Shown here piece by piece: positions 17,533 to 26,865 of a DNA stretch of 64,000 bases. The DNA comes from Arthrobacter sp. FW305-BF8. GTDB lineage: Bacteria > Actinomycetota > Actinomycetes > Actinomycetales > Micrococcaceae. A program made the position numbers and the translations under genes. The stretch is from NCBI RefSeq assembly GCF_021789315.1, contig NZ_CP084561.1, positions 2,294,001-2,358,000 on the forward strand, written 5' to 3'. Below the pieces are notes generated by a model, which was not told the DNA's origin, did no database searches, and saw nothing but the letters and a program-made list of their open reading frames with translations. Every line of letters begins with the position of its first letter. The stretch's first letter is position 1.

Positions 17533-17880
17533 AGGTCCAGGGCGTGCCCGTACTGCGACCAGCCGCCAACGAACAGGGGCCTTTGCCAAGACCCAGGTGT
17601 TCCAGGACCAGCAGGTTATGGCAGGCGGTCACTCCCAACCGCATACGGCAAGGCAACCCGGGACTGGGAAGTAAGGAGCCGCCCTGCCTACCATTCGCAG
17701 TCCTCTCCACCCTGGTCTCTGGATTCCCGGAAGAATGCCAGGGGCGCCGGGGAGCGCGCATGGCAGCCAGACTGCGGACGCCGGTTTAGGACGACTTCGC
17801 CGCGGGTACTCCCATAACTTCAGTTGGACCGCTCAAGCCACGCGGCGGACCCGTGCTTTCACACAAGTTAGGTTTGCCGC
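17533..17880. other. Gene-free stretch before the efflux gene
   Basis: About 350 bp. Open frames exist on both strands but none resembles a protein family. It must contain the efflux gene promoter, which I could not pinpoint. Confidence 0.4.
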
Positions 17881-17883
17881 GTG

Positions 17884-19143
17884 ATGGATCCGTCCCACCC
17901 CCACAACACCAGCAAGCAGGCACCGCGCACCTTCAAGTACATCCTCGTGCTGGGCGCCCTGGCCGCGCTTCCGGCCCTCACCACGGACATGCATCTGCCC
18001 TCCTTGCCCGCCGTGGAGGCTGACCTCCAAACCACCCAGACCGCCGCCCAGCTCACGTTGTCCGGAACCCTTGCCGGCATCGGGCAGTTGGTGATCGGCC
18101 CGTTTTCGGACCGATTCGGACGACGGCTGCCGCTTGTCATCGGCATTTCGCTGCACGTGGTCGTCTCGTTGTTATGCTCCATGACGCCGAACATCGAAGC
18201 GCTGACAGGGCTGCGCGTGCTGCAGGGCTTCTTCAACGCGGCCGCTGCCGTGGTGGCCCTCGCTGTCATCCGTGACCGCTTCGTCGGCTCCGCTGCCGCC
18301 CAGCTGCTGTCCCGGCTAATGCTGGTGATCGGCGTCGCGCCGCTCCTGGCCCCCACCGTGGGCCAAGCCATCGCCGGACTCTGGGACTGGCGGGCGGTCT
18401 TTTATGCACTGGCGCTCATAGGGGTCGCCCTGGTGGCAATCGTCTGGAAGTTCATGCCGGAGACGCTGCCCGAGGACCGGCGCAGCCCGGGCCACCCCAG
18501 CCATGTAGCCAAAGCCTACGGGTCCCTGCTGCGGGACAAGCACTTCATGGCGCTGGCCGTCATCCCCGGGCTTGGGCTGGCCCTCATCATGAGCTACGTG
18601 GTGGGCTCCCCCTTCGTCTTCCAGAACGAATACGGCCTCACCGCCCAGCAATTCGCCCTCGTCTTCGCCCTCAACGGCACCGCGCTTGTCCTATCGGCGC
18701 AACTCAACGCCGCCCTTGTTCGAAAATTCCCGCCCGTCCGTCTCCTGCGCACCGCCCTCCTGGTGCAGCTGGGCCTCGCCCTGCTGCTGCTCGTGCTGGT
18801 GGCGACAGGTACCGGCGGCCTATTTGGCCTGATGGCCGGCCTGTGGCTGGTCCTGTCAGCCCAAGGCATGATCCCGGCAAACGCCTCCGTACTGGCACTG
18901 CACAACTATGGCCACATGGCGGGAACGGCCACAGCGGTTATCGGAGCCCTGCAGTCTGGCGTCGCCGGGCTCGTCAGTCTTTTGACGGGGGTCCTGGGCG
19001 GAAATGCGCTGTCGATGGTCAGTGTCATGGTCGGCAGTTGTGCCTTGGCAGTGACCGTGCTTGCCGCAGGAACTCCTGCGTACCGGAAGGGCGGCTGGCC
19101 GGAGCACGCGGAACGCGATGATGACCAGCGGGTCAGTCCTTAG
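17884..19143 (+). CDS. Bcr/CflA-family multidrug efflux MFS transporter
   Basis: A 419-residue, 12-helix drug:H+ antiporter. Family signatures are TDMHLPSLPAVEADLQTT in helix 1, GPFSDRFGRRLPLVIG in loop 2, LQGFFNAAAAVVALAVIRD in helix 4 and GVAPLLAPTVGQAI in helix 5. Such pumps export compounds such as bicyclomycin, chloramphenicol-type drugs or sulfonamides from the cytoplasm; the substrate here is unknown. Adjacent GTG 17881 and ATG 17884 both start the frame, and I use the ATG. No regulator is adjacent; the intact IS256 lies 360 bp upstream and could influence expression. Confidence 0.9.
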   Translation: MDPSHPHNTSKQAPRTFKYILVLGALAALPALTTDMHLPSLPAVEADLQTTQTAAQLTLSGTLAGIGQLVIGPFSDRFGRRLPLVIGISLHVVVSLLCSMTPNIEALTGLRVLQGFFNAAAAVVALAVIRDRFVGSAAAQLLSRLMLVIGVAPLLAPTVGQAIAGLWDWRAVFYALALIGVALVAIVWKFMPETLPEDRRSPGHPSHVAKAYGSLLRDKHFMALAVIPGLGLALIMSYVVGSPFVFQNEYGLTAQQFALVFALNGTALVLSAQLNAALVRKFPPVRLLRTALLVQLGLALLLLVLVATGTGGLFGLMAGLWLVLSAQGMIPANASVLALHNYGHMAGTATAVIGALQSGVAGLVSLLTGVLGGNALSMVSVMVGSCALAVTVLAAGTPAYRKGGWPEHAERDDDQRVSP

Positions 19144-19715
19144 TACCGCCGTAAGCGTCGGTATTACCGACCATGCAGCCCAGCCCGGATTCAGCGCTGT
19201 GAAGAACCCAAAATCCGCGCCAGCCGCGCCACTGTCCAGATCTGCAGGGCTTTTCGGTCCCCGACGAATTTCACATGCAGACAGCGCCGAGTGTCAGGTT
19301 GAAAGCTAGGACCGTAACGGTGAAACGTCAGCTGAAACGAAACGGACTCTACTGTAATTTGCGGCGATAAATGGCGGTGCTTTTGCACCGCTCCATGTCG
19401 CCCCCGGATCACCCTCCCAGCTTCCGGGAAGGGCTGGGTGCCGGGCTGTCGGGTCCAACCGCGTATCGGTGGTTGAGCGACCATCAGAAGGTGTTGCCAT
19501 CGCCGGTTCGGGATTTCGGTGTGCCCCATGCAGGGCCTTTGTCATCACTGCCCTGCTTCATCACTGCCCTGCGCGCCGGCATAACGCGATAACCTGTGTG
19601 ACAGCCCTGCGTTCCTCATCATTTTCAAATGATTCTTCGCATACCGCTGCTGGACACTTGGCCCGGTCAGTCGCACACTGATGCTTGTCCCGGTACAGGT
19701 GAGAGGATGCCAACC
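19144..19715. other. Intergenic stretch with an orphan IS-end motif
   Basis: About 570 bp between the efflux gene and the response regulator. It holds a copy of the dispersed GTCAGGTTGA...GGACC motif at 19291-19313. A plus-strand frame around 19371-19592 is not recognisable. Confidence 0.4.
19291..19313 (+). repeat. Dispersed motif copy 2
   Basis: GTGTCAGGTTGA, then AAGCTA, then GGACC. It matches 6026-6048 at 19 of 23 positions and 28332-28354 at 21 of 23. No transposase is adjacent. Confidence 0.5.
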
Positions 19716-20387
19716 GTGCGGGTCCTGCTTGTGGAAGACGAAGTCCTGCTCGCTGAGACGATTCGGCAGGGGCTGACGACCGCCGGTTTCGTCGTCGATG
19801 TTGCCCACGACGGTGTTGATGGGCTGTGGGCCGCCTCGGAGAACCTCTATGACGTTGTCGTACTGGATGTGATGCTTCCGGGTATGCATGGGTACGAGGT
19901 TCTGAAGCAGATGCGGGAGCGGCGGAATTGGATGCCAGTGATCATGCTTACGGCAAAGGATGGTGAATACGACCAAACCGATGCGTTCGATCTGGGAGCA
20001 GACGACTACCTCACCAAACCGTTCAGCTTCCTGGTCCTGGTGGCACGGCTGCGGGCACTCATTCGCCGCGGTTCGCCCGAACGGCCGGTGGTTTTGGAGG
20101 TCGGTTCCCTGAGGCTGGACCCGACAACGCGACATGTGGCACGGCACGGCCAGGGCATCTCCCTGACTGCCCGGGAGTTTGGTTTGCTGGAATACCTGAT
20201 GCGCAGCCCGGAGCAGGTCTTGTCGAAGGCTCAGATCCTCGACAACGTCTGGGACCCGGAGTTCCGGGGCGGGGACAACGTCGTCGAGGTTTATATCGGG
20301 TATTTGCGCAGGAAAATCGATGAGCCGTTCGGCCTCAACACGCTGAGGACGATACGGGGCATGGGATACAGGCTCAGCCCTGATTAG
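19716..20387 (+). CDS. OmpR/PhoB-family response regulator
   Basis: A receiver domain (VRVLLVEDEVLLAETIRQG; phosphoacceptor Asp in VVVLDVMLPG; conserved Lys in YLTKPFSF) is followed by a winged-helix output domain (ISLTAREFGLLEYLM, VVEVYIGYLRRKID, TIRGMGYRLS). The ribosome-binding site GAGAGG (19701-19706) directly abuts an ATG at 19707 but is 9 bp from the GTG at 19716, so GTG is the more plausible start; this also gives the usual MRVLLVEDE beginning. Its probable cognate kinase is encoded convergently, 18 bp after the stop, instead of downstream in the same operon. Confidence 0.93.
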   Translation: MRVLLVEDEVLLAETIRQGLTTAGFVVDVAHDGVDGLWAASENLYDVVVLDVMLPGMHGYEVLKQMRERRNWMPVIMLTAKDGEYDQTDAFDLGADDYLTKPFSFLVLVARLRALIRRGSPERPVVLEVGSLRLDPTTRHVARHGQGISLTAREFGLLEYLMRSPEQVLSKAQILDNVWDPEFRGGDNVVEVYIGYLRRKIDEPFGLNTLRTIRGMGYRLSPD

Positions 20388-20405
20388 GTTTTTGCGACTG
20401 GCACT

Positions 20406-21866
20406 TCAAAAGGGCAGCGGGGCAAGTGGGGCCATCGGCGGGAAACTGACCTCAAAACGACACCATCCCTGTGACGTCTCGGCTGCGATAACTCGGCCAG
20501 CGTGGGCCTCCACTATGGCACGGGCGATCGCCAGTCCCAGCCCGCTGCCGCCCTGGTGGCGTGACCGGCTTTCATCCAGGCGGACGAATCGTCCGAAAAT
20601 CCTTTCCCTGTCGGCCACTGGCACAGGGGCTCCGTCGTCGTCGATGGTCACGACCACTGCCTTAGCGGTGACCGACAGTTTCACGGCGATGGTCCCTGCG
20701 GCATGGCGGTCGGCGTTGTCGAGCACGTTCCGAAATGCCTGGCTCAGCCGGACCGGGTCTCCCGTAATCCTGGCCGGGACCAGATCAGCGACGATCCGGT
20801 GTTGGCTTGTGGCGTTCACTCGGCGCAATTCAGCGGCCAGAACATCGTCGAGGTCGACATCCTCACTGCGGAGGGCCAGTCCTTCGTCATTGGCCTTGGA
20901 CAATGTCAGGAGGTCTTCCACGAGGCCCTGCAACCGACGCGTCTCTTCGGCGAGGATTGGCTGCATGCCCCGCCATGTTTCTCCGGAGGAGTCAGCGATA
21001 GAGATGTCCAGGCCTGTGCGGATGGTCGTGAGCGGACCCCGTAATTCATGGCTGGCGTCGGAGACGAACTGCCGTTGCCTTTGGTCGGCTGTTTCGATCC
21101 GGTCCAGCATGGAATTCATTGTGACCGCCAAGGCCTGCAGCTCGTCCCCTGTCGCGGGGACGTCGACCCGCTGGCTCAACCTTCCCGCGTCGATATAGCT
21201 GACCTGTGTACGGATGGTGTCCACCTGCCGCAGTGAACGCCCGATCAGGTAATGCACGGACAGGCCCACCACACCCAGCAGCAAGGGCATGGCAACCAGC
21301 CAGAGCCAGGTGACAATCCGGACCGTGTCTGACTGGGGCTGAATGGCTTGGCCGGCCAGGACCCAATACTTCCTGCCCTCATCATCAACGCCCAACACCA
21401 CAACGTAGCGCTCGTCGGCGTCTCCTAGGAGACCGGGCACCGATACGCTGTCGGTCGCGCTCTCATCAGGAGCCGGCCTGAGAAAAGTGAGGGGAGTTTT
21501 TATCAGCCTGGGCTCCGACGCGCCGATTACCCTCCCCGTCTCGTCGATGATTTGCACCAAGGGGTCTTTCTTTACGGTAGCGGCGACTGCCAGGCTCGCT
21601 TCTTCGGCATCTTGGTTATGTATCAGGGCCGCTACATCCTGCACCTTGGTCCGCAGCAGACTGTCAGTCCCCGACACGAGTGCCGACCCCAGTATCAGGA
21701 GCATCAGCAGCCCGCCGGTCAGCAGGGCGAGGGCGACGACGGCCAAGGCCGCCACGGTGGACTGCCATCGGAGTCCACGCAGCAGACCCGCTCCACGCCC
21801 CCGGCGTATTTGCTCGGATACGCGCACCGGGAGCGCAGCTGAGGACGACGGACCCCGTTGAACCAT
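20406..21866 (-). CDS. Two-component sensor histidine kinase
   Basis: A 486-residue membrane kinase. There are two transmembrane helices (about residues 35-65 and 180-205) around an extracytoplasmic sensor of ~115 residues, then a HAMP linker (RSLRQVDTIRTQVSYI). The dimerisation/H-box is SDASHELRGPLTTIRTGLD. The ATPase domain has the N-box AFRNVLDNADRHA, the G1 box IDDDGAPV and the G2 box HQGGSGLGLAIARAIV. In G1 the usual final Gly is replaced by Ala-Pro. It is convergent with the response regulator gene and almost certainly phosphorylates it. The stimulus is unknown. Confidence 0.93.
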   Translation of the reverse strand: MVQRGPSSSAALPVRVSEQIRRGRGAGLLRGLRWQSTVAALAVVALALLTGGLLMLLILGSALVSGTDSLLRTKVQDVAALIHNQDAEEASLAVAATVKKDPLVQIIDETGRVIGASEPRLIKTPLTFLRPAPDESATDSVSVPGLLGDADERYVVVLGVDDEGRKYWVLAGQAIQPQSDTVRIVTWLWLVAMPLLLGVVGLSVHYLIGRSLRQVDTIRTQVSYIDAGRLSQRVDVPATGDELQALAVTMNSMLDRIETADQRQRQFVSDASHELRGPLTTIRTGLDISIADSSGETWRGMQPILAEETRRLQGLVEDLLTLSKANDEGLALRSEDVDLDDVLAAELRRVNATSQHRIVADLVPARITGDPVRLSQAFRNVLDNADRHAAGTIAVKLSVTAKAVVVTIDDDGAPVPVADRERIFGRFVRLDESRSRHQGGSGLGLAIARAIVEAHAGRVIAAETSQGWCRFEVSFPPMAPLAPLPF

Positions 21867-22445
21867 GAAACCAAGGATTCAGGCTGAACCGTCCCGATGC
21901 AATGAGAGCCCTGCCTGTCTCAGTTTCCTCTCAGGAACCCGGCCCCATCATGGATGCGGTACTGGATACCGAATGACAACCAAGACGAAAGCATCAGGCG
22001 ATGAACCGGATAGGAAATTGGCCAGACCCAATGTGACAGACATAGGGCGACGAGGCAGCCATCCTGACCATCATCGACGTCTTCGACGACTGGTTCCGCG
22101 AGGGCGCTGCCCAGGTCAGCTCATTCCTGCACGTGAAGTCCAGCTCAGCGCGCCTCGGCCGTAGGAGGCGCCCTGGCCATCCTGGACAGTGCACTCGCCC
22201 GGGCACCGCGGTAGGCGCTGCAGCGCCGGCCGGCGCGCTGCCTTCCCAAAGGCGTTCCCGAATGGCCCAGCGTTCGGACTCGGCGACACTCCTGCCGGGC
22301 AGAACCGAAGCCGGCATCAACCACCTCGGCGCCGGCTCCTGAAACACCACGCCAGGGTGATGCATGCCAGGGGCAACGAACCCGAAGCGGACAGCTTCGC
22401 ATGTGGCGTGGATGCGTAGCGGAGACACAGCCCAATCCGAAGCGT
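21867..22445. other. Decayed stretch including a TetR-gene fragment
   Basis: About 580 bp with no intact gene. It contains a TetR-family fragment at 22046-22138 (listed separately). Minus-strand frames around 22250-22430 could be further remnants but I cannot name them. Confidence 0.4.
22046..22138 (+). pseudogene. TetR-family regulator fragment
   Basis: This 93-bp piece encodes GDEAAILTIIDVFDDWFREG and AAQVSSFLHVK. It matches the ligand domain of the intact TetR at 26099-26695, which reads EAAMLTVFDVFDDWFRQGAV then QVSSFLHV. Flanking sequence on both sides is unrelated. It is a broken paralogue in opposite orientation to the intact gene. Confidence 0.7.
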
Positions 22446-22480
22446 GAAGCACCGCCCGCACATGCGTGGGGCGGTGCTTC
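22446..22480 (-). terminator. Strong hairpin after the secreted-protein gene
   Basis: The 12-bp perfect arms GAAGCACCGCCC (22446-22457) and GGGCGGTGCTTC (22469-22480) flank an 11-nt loop, 30 bp beyond the stop codon of the minus-strand gene. It lacks a long T tract but its position suits a terminator. Confidence 0.6.
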
Positions 22481-22510
22481 CTGAACGGTTTTCCGTTGGG
22501 TATGGAGTGG

Positions 22511-24622
22511 TTAGCTTGTGCCGGTGGTAAAGCTCCAGGCGGTGCTGGCCAGGGGAGTGCCGGCCACATCCCGTACCGCGGCGGTTCCGCCGGTGAGGGT
22601 GGCGGTGTACCTGATGCTGGCGGCAAGAGTGGCTGCCGGGTTGAGGATCCACTGGTTGGTGGTCCCGTTGCGGGTGACCGTGGCCGCCACTGCCGCGCCG
22701 GTCGCGGCGTTCTTCAGGGTGAAGGTGGCGGTGCTGACGCCGTTCACGGGCTTACTGAACGTCGCCGTGATGTTGGCCGCCCTCAGCGTTCCGGTGCCGT
22801 TCACTGCCGGGGCCCGGGAGGTCACTGTCGGCGCGGAGCCTGTGGTGAACCGCCAGCTGGTCGTTGCGAGCGGCCGGTTGGCGAGGTCGCGGATGGCGGC
22901 CGTGCCGCCGGTCAGGATGACAGTGTAGGACGTGCCCGGGGTGAGCAGGGCGGTGGGATTCAGCGTTGCACGGCGGGTGGCCTGGTCGTACGTCACCGTC
23001 GCCGGAATAGTTGTCCCGGCGGCGTTCTTCACGGTGAACGTGCCGCCGGAGACTCCCTGGACGAACTCACTGAAAGTGGCGGTGATGTTCGTGCCGGTAC
23101 CCACGCCGGTCGCGGCCGATGCGGGTGTCCGTCCCGTGACGGTCGGCGCGACGGTGTCGGCAGGGCCGATCCGGACAGCCCGGCTGGCTACGGCGCTGAC
23201 GTTGCCGGCGGCGTCCGTTGCCCTCACGTTGAACACGTAGGTCCCGTTGGCCTGGGCGTCCCAGGTTTTGGGTGACGCGCAGGTGGGGTCCCAGGCGGTG
23301 TTGCTGGGAAGCAGCTGGCACTCGAATCTCGCGCCGGCTTCGCTGCTGAAGTTCAGCGTCGGGGTGGTGTCCAGGGTCGGTGTTGACGGGAACGGTGCGA
23401 TGACCGAGGCCACCGGCGCAGCACTGTCCACGGTGAACGTGAGCGTCGGGGAGGTCAGGAACTGGGGAACTCCGGCCGGGACAACACCGGTCAGCGGGTC
23501 CGGTACGAAGGCTGGGTTCGCGGTCCGGGACTGGATCCTGTGCACACCCTGGCCCAGTGGTGCCAGCCGGGCGGAGTAGTTTCCGCCGGCCAGGGTGGTG
23601 GCCACGGGGGTGGCCGCCCCGTCCACGATCAGCTGCACGGGCGCGGTGCTGCCCGCTGCCACGGCACCGGTGACGGTGGGTGCCGTGACGTTGGTGATGT
23701 TGTCCGTGGCGGACCGGCCGCTGTCACTGGCTGCCGCCAGATCCGGGGCGGAGGGGACGCCGTCGGACCCTTCCGCTATCAGTCCCTGGACTGTGAAGGT
23801 GTTGACGGTGAGGGTGTTGATCCCGGGACCTCCGGCGTTGGGGCCGGTGATCACGACGGCGTTCGTGCCGGAGGGCGCGCCGGTGACCGTCCGTGCTGTG
23901 TTGATGTCACCCAATGTCCCGGGGGCGGCTCCCACCTGGCGGAGGAAGGTCGCGGTGCTGCCGGCCTTGTAGTCACCCAGGAAAGCGGCACCGACACTTG
24001 CCCAGTCGCAGGGCACGGTCGGGCTGGGTGCGCACACGCCGGAGTCAATGGTGGTTTTGATCCTGCCCAAGGCAGCGTTCTTGGGATCCGGCGCGGCCGT
24101 CAGAACGTTCACGCCGTAGGGGTGGGCGATGGTGTAGGTGGCGTTGGGAACGAGGTTGTCCACGAGGAACCGCAGCCTGGCGAAACCCATCTGCTGCCCG
24201 GGCTCCACCACGCCGTTGGTGTGGGCGCCTTCAAGTCCGGCCTCATAGAGCCCGAGGTTGCCGCCGGTCGCGGACGCCTGGAACCAGAACGCCTCCTCGG
24301 GGAAATTGTCCGGATACGACGCCGGCGCGGCAGGGTCCGGCGGCTCGGAAAGGCACCCGGCACCGGCCATGTAGCAGAGCTGCAGCTTCACCGTGCCGTC
24401 GGAAAACCAGGTCGGAAAGCCGTTGGACGGATCCACAGGCCCCACACCGGCTGCCGCCGCGCTGGCAGGAACCGCGGCCAACGGCGACAAGGCGGCACTC
24501 AGCAGCGCGGCAGCAGCAACAGATGCCAGTCCGCCCGCGGCCCGTGCCTGGCTCCGCCGCGGGCGAGACCCGGTTCGGGCTGCACCGTCAGGCGCTGTGT
24601 GGCTAAGTAAATTCGCAAACAT
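22511..24622 (-). CDS. Secreted protein with two C-terminal Big_5 Ig-like domains
   Basis: A 703-residue exported protein. The N terminus has a basic stretch, a hydrophobic core (LASVAAAALLSAALSPLAAV) and an Ala-X-Ala cleavage region near residue 57. The middle part (residues ~60-480) includes a domain with four cysteines (CYMAGAGC, CAPSP...C) and a Bacterial Ig-like region (VNVRATDAAGNVS type). Residues ~490-595 and ~600-703 are two SbsA/Big_5-type Ig-like domains, each with TATFSxxV and a closing AxxPLAxTxWxFTTG. There is no LPXTG or membrane anchor. AAGGAG lies 6 bp before the ATG. It could be a cell-surface or matrix protein; no enzymatic domain is evident. Confidence 0.85.
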   Translation of the reverse strand: MFANLLSHTAPDGAARTGSRPRRSQARAAGGLASVAAAALLSAALSPLAAVPASAAAAGVGPVDPSNGFPTWFSDGTVKLQLCYMAGAGCLSEPPDPAAPASYPDNFPEEAFWFQASATGGNLGLYEAGLEGAHTNGVVEPGQQMGFARLRFLVDNLVPNATYTIAHPYGVNVLTAAPDPKNAALGRIKTTIDSGVCAPSPTVPCDWASVGAAFLGDYKAGSTATFLRQVGAAPGTLGDINTARTVTGAPSGTNAVVITGPNAGGPGINTLTVNTFTVQGLIAEGSDGVPSAPDLAAASDSGRSATDNITNVTAPTVTGAVAAGSTAPVQLIVDGAATPVATTLAGGNYSARLAPLGQGVHRIQSRTANPAFVPDPLTGVVPAGVPQFLTSPTLTFTVDSAAPVASVIAPFPSTPTLDTTPTLNFSSEAGARFECQLLPSNTAWDPTCASPKTWDAQANGTYVFNVRATDAAGNVSAVASRAVRIGPADTVAPTVTGRTPASAATGVGTGTNITATFSEFVQGVSGGTFTVKNAAGTTIPATVTYDQATRRATLNPTALLTPGTSYTVILTGGTAAIRDLANRPLATTSWRFTTGSAPTVTSRAPAVNGTGTLRAANITATFSKPVNGVSTATFTLKNAATGAAVAATVTRNGTTNQWILNPAATLAASIRYTATLTGGTAAVRDVAGTPLASTAWSFTTGTS

Positions 24623-25424
24623 TTTGACTCCTTCGGACTTGAAATGGCCCCCAGTACCTTCCAGGCCAGATCAGTAAGTGGCACCCACCACACCGCTACC
24701 GTGAAACACGGACCTTGGATAAATGCACGCCCTCCCTGCCCTTGGCAAACCCCCCACCCACTCAAAAAGGGGACCAGCATCCCCCTCTTAGCGTCCTGCT
24801 GTCCGCCTCGCCGCGCGGCTCCCGCCGGAAACGCCGCCCCCTCCGGGAACGTCGAAGTAGACCTTTCGCCAGTCCGGAATTGGGCGGCGTGAGCCGAAAA
24901 GCATTAGAAGGGTCACGGCCCTTGCCCTCAGCCAGCCCGACGGATAAGGCCAACTTTCCTGCCCGGGATGCGTCCGGATGACCGGCGCATGCACTGGCGT
25001 TGTATGCAGCCCTTGTCGAAACGCGAGTATCAACTGGCTCGTGGGCATCGCGCTGTGGCCCGTCTTAGCTGGGTCGCGGAGCAAGGCGTGGGCAACCCCG
25101 GGAAGCGGTGCGAAATCCTCTCGCCCGCGTACCGTCACGCCCCAAGGAGATGCAACGTTTTTCCAAGTTCATGGCTGGATGCTTGATGCAGGGCCGGTGG
25201 CGGTGGTCCGGGTCCCCCCTCCAGGATCTGCTGCACAGTCCACTCCGCCGCCGGCCCCGATCTCGCCGTACGCATATCCTCACCGCCCGAGTACGCTTCC
25301 CGGGCCTGGCGCGGACAGGACGGGAACGGCCGCCACTAGGCCAGCCGCTCGGGTCAGCGTTGCCGGCCGTTGGTGTGCGTTGGCTACCCCAAAGATCAAA
25401 CATTGGAAGGATCGCCGCCCACGG
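24623..25424. other. Long gene-free stretch
   Basis: About 800 bp. Open frames of moderate length occur on both strands but none resembles a known family or has convincing start signals. The promoter of the secreted-protein gene should lie near 24640-24750. Confidence 0.4.
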
Positions 25425-25724
25425 TGGCAGCCGATTACGACGAAGTGCGTTCCGACGTCAAAGAATCCCAGGGCAGTTCCCTTGAAGCGCTACGCTCCGC
25501 CCAGGCGCCGAAACCAACAGTGTGGTCCGGGACCTCGAGGAAACCGACGCACTGGACGATACCGTCATCCCGGGCGGAGAGTTCGTCGCGGAGGAACTCG
25601 TTGTCCAGGTCGTGCCCGAGGCGGATGACGCGTTTACCTGCCACTCATGCTTCCTGGTCCGTCACCGGTCCCAAATCGCCACCGAACGCGATGGCCACCT
25701 CTACTGGTCGAATGTGAAGGCTAG
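25425..25724 (+). pseudogene. DUF4193-family protein, two one-base deletions
   Basis: The frame begins GTG-AADYDEVRSDVKESQ and SLEALRSAQAP, as in actinobacterial DUF4193 proteins of about 100 residues. One base is lost near 25511, after which the protein continues in another frame as VVRDLEETDALDDTVIPGGE, FVAEELVVQVVPEADDAFTC and HSCFLVRHRSQIA. A second missing base near 25710 removes the normal ending; restoring one G gives the short SECEG ending and a TAG at 25722-25724. The two-cysteine pair is kept in FTCHSC. Function of the family is unknown. Confidence 0.75.
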
Positions 25725-26098
25725 GTCCGAGACATCGGGTGCCCCTGGCCGGAACGGATCACGACCGCTCACGCGACTGAAACGGCCAAAATCCGCAACG
25801 GAAAGATTCTCCGGCCGTGGTCGCAACCCTCGGAGTGCAACTTTTGGCCTCCCCTGCGTGCCCGGAAGCGGCCCTGCTCCGGCACCTCTATGACGTCCAG
25901 GACCCGGAAGACCTACCGCCGTTCACCCAGCCTGAGGTTTAGGTGAACATGCGTGCCGTCCCGATGTTCCTATGAGTCAAATTGAGCACGCAGTCTGGTT
26001 TGACCGCACTCACTTTCCACAAAAGAAGCGTCCGTCGCGGCTTAATTCGAGCCGCTTTGGCATTTAGCTTTAGCGAAAGTTTGCCGGGTTGGCGTACT
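25725..26098. other. Gene-free stretch with a short shared 14-mer
   Basis: About 370 bp without a recognisable gene. GTCCCGATGTTCCT at 25958-25971 is identical to 16024-16037 and is the only notable feature. Confidence 0.4.
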
Positions 26099-26695
26099 TC
26101 AGGGCCGGTGGCTGTCGATGAGCAGGGTAGCCATGTCCTTGGCGCGGGCAGCGGCGCGGGGGTCACCTTCCGCCGCGGCGACGATGGCTCCCTTGATCAG
26201 GATGTGGATTGACCAGGAGAAGTCGTAGGGGTTGTCGAGGCCGGCGGATCTTGCGAGATCGGCGATCTGCTCCCGCGTCTTTTCCAGGTACTGGATGCTC
26301 GCCTTCCCGAGAGGGTGGTCCGGACCCATTTCCATCATCACGTGAAGGAAGGAACTGACCTGCACCGCGCCCTGGCGGAACCAGTCGTCAAAGACGTCGA
26401 AGACGGTCAGCATGGCCGCCTCGCCGCGGGTCCCGTTCCGGGCGATAGCGTCCTCGATCGCGGCAGTGCGTTCCTGGTACCACTGCTCAAGGAAGGCCAG
26501 GACGACGTCGTCCTTGGACTGAAAGTGCCGGTAGAACGTCGCCTTGGCCACCCCTGAAGCACGGATCAGTTCGTCGACTCCTACATCGCGGATCCCCCGC
26601 CTGGCGAACAGTTCGTAGGCGACGGCAAGGATCTTCTCCGGGGGACTGCCCGTTGCAGGTCGCCTTGTCTGTCCGGTCCCCTCTGAGGTGTCCAC
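26099..26695 (-). CDS. TetR/AcrR-family transcriptional regulator
   Basis: The likely start is the GTG at 26695 (VDTSEGTGQTRRP), giving 198 residues; an in-frame upstream extension to 26809 is unlike the family. The DNA-binding domain is AYELFARRGIRDVGVDELI, then ASGVAKATFYRHFQSKDDVV. The ligand domain includes FDVFDDWFRQGAVQVSSFLH and MEMGPDHPLG. It belongs to the TetR group with a C-terminal helix ending MATLLIDS. A fragment of a paralogue lies at 22046-22138. No clear target gene is adjacent. Confidence 0.88.
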   Translation of the reverse strand: MDTSEGTGQTRRPATGSPPEKILAVAYELFARRGIRDVGVDELIRASGVAKATFYRHFQSKDDVVLAFLEQWYQERTAAIEDAIARNGTRGEAAMLTVFDVFDDWFRQGAVQVSSFLHVMMEMGPDHPLGKASIQYLEKTREQIADLARSAGLDNPYDFSWSIHILIKGAIVAAAEGDPRAAARAKDMATLLIDSHRP

Positions 26696-26865
26696 AAACC
26701 GGATAATACACGAGCACGAGAATGACCGTTCTGTCTGGGTCTGCCATGAATTCAGTCCTAACGTGACTTCCCAGGACGTTGCAGGAACTGTCCACGCTTG
26801 CCTGCCCACGGCTCCTTTGTCGTGGACACTCTTGGAAAAATCGCTAAATCAGTGGACTCACACCG

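Noticed and set aside
23540..24610. Plus-strand open frame of 356 codons
   Set aside because: Antisense to the secreted Ig-like-domain protein; composition is Gly/Arg/Ala-rich with no motif.
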